A stretch of 5,898 nt of DNA from Actinomycetes bacterium. GTDB lineage: Bacteria; Actinomycetota; Acidimicrobiia; Acidimicrobiales; Palsa-688. Below the pieces are notes generated by a model that saw only the letters and a list, made by a program, of their open reading frames with translations, did no database searches and was not told the origin of the DNA. A program made the translations under genes and the position numbers. Each line of letters begins with the position of its first letter. Positions within the stretch are counted from its first letter, which is position 1. Positions 5,566 through 5,898 of this stretch are shown here, piece after piece. The stretch lies in NCBI GenBank assembly GCA_021796905.1, contig JAKABK010000137.1:1-5898 (forward strand), given 5' to 3'.

Positions 5566-5898
5566 GTCGGTGGCCCCGTGGGCCCTGATCGCATGGTCGG
5601 CGCCAGCATCGAGGAGCGTGTCGAACAGGTACTGGCCCGACGACCGCTCACAGTGCAGCAGGTAGGAAGCCTCACCGGCAACGTCGTCGCGCACGATGTC
5701 GGTCACCACCCCCGCCAGCGAGGTGCGCAGTGCGGTCCCGTCCGGCGCGACCCGCTCGCCGAGGTCGACCGGGCACAGCTTGCAGAGGACCCCGCCTACG
5801 GCGTCGGGTCCGCTCAGCCGCATCATCGCCCGTCCGTGGGTCAGGTCGACGACGCTCACGAGCGCAACGCCGGCGGCCGGGACCGGCAGCCGACCCTC
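5554..5898 (-). CDS. soxG: Sarcosine oxidase gamma subunit-like protein, C-terminal part (5' end outside window)
   Basis: Only the last 114 codons are present. The frame stays open to the window edge, so the GTG at 5859 is probably an internal valine and not the start. The visible part resembles the second half of sarcosine oxidase gamma subunits (GcvT-like fold): SVVDLTHGRAMMRLSGP (residues 15-31 of the visible part), a single-Asp stretch CPVDLGERV, and HCERSSGQYLFDTLL near the end. In the heterotetrameric enzyme SoxBDAG, the gamma subunit is a non-catalytic partner of the large subunits that oxidise sarcosine and transfer the methyl carbon to THF, giving 5,10-methylene-THF, glycine and H2O2. 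The TGA overlaps a GTG of the next gene, fhs, which fits a sox operon continuing into folate C1 genes. I expect soxA, soxD and soxB further upstream. Another GcvT-fold protein is the main alternative, since the N-terminal half is not visible. Confidence 0.75.
   Translation of the reverse strand, partial: EGRLPVPAAGVALVSVVDLTHGRAMMRLSGPDAVGGVLCKLCPVDLGERVAPDGTALRTSLAGVVTDIVRDDVAGEASYLLHCERSSGQYLFDTLLDAGADHAIRAHGATDKDW

Noticed and set aside
5554..5859. A complete 101-aa gene starting at the GTG at 5859
   Set aside because: The frame is open to the window edge, and the similarity matches only the second half of the sarcosine oxidase gamma family, so this is the tail of a longer gene.
1..5898. 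CRISPR arrays, tRNA/rRNA genes, insertion sequences, riboswitches
   Set aside because: No repeated spacer pattern, RNA gene signature, transposase or terminal inverted repeats seen; almost all of the window is coding for folate and C1 enzymes.

Overview
The window is about 70% G+C and is filled by one run of genes that all read on the minus strand. There is almost no intergenic space. Neighbours overlap by 4 nt (GTGA junctions) or more, or are separated by 4 to 26 nt. Every gene ends in TGA and third codon positions are almost all G or C. High G+C, GTG/TTG starts, a PPOX-fold flavin/F420-type small protein and the protein flavour all suggest an Actinomycetota genome, possibly an uncultured acidimicrobial lineage. 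That assignment is inference; no rRNA or tRNA marker is present.

In order of transcription (right to left): the 3' end of a sarcosine oxidase gamma subunit-like gene (5554-5898, cut by the window edge); fhs, formate-tetrahydrofolate ligase (3851-5548); a first FolD homologue (2919-3824); a second, quite different FolD homologue (1985-2914); folC, dihydrofolate/folylpolyglutamate synthase (666-2000); and a PPOX-class small protein (214-669). The last 213 nt (1-213) hold no gene I can support, only two GC-rich dyads that may lie at the end of the transcription unit.

The genes read as one metabolic module. Heterotetrameric sarcosine oxidase demethylates sarcosine and hands the methyl carbon to tetrahydrofolate (THF) as 5,10-methylene-THF. 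The FolD proteins would oxidise this to 5,10-methenyl-THF and hydrolyse it to 10-formyl-THF. Fhs running in reverse would release formate and conserve ATP. FolC would keep the folate pool polyglutamylated. The same enzymes could also run toward biosynthesis from formate.

The most interesting observation is that the two FolD copies appear to have decayed in complementary ways. The first keeps the cyclohydrolase residues (Y50, K54, Q98 and the Asp of KDVDG) but has lost the usual dinucleotide-binding signature. The second keeps a good dinucleotide signature (VGRSHNVGKP) but has Leu, Leu and Glu where the catalytic Lys, Gln and Asp should be. This suggests that an ancestral bifunctional enzyme has been split into a dedicated cyclohydrolase and a dedicated, possibly NAD-linked, dehydrogenase encoded side by side. 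The residue changes are read directly from the sequence; the functional split is inference.
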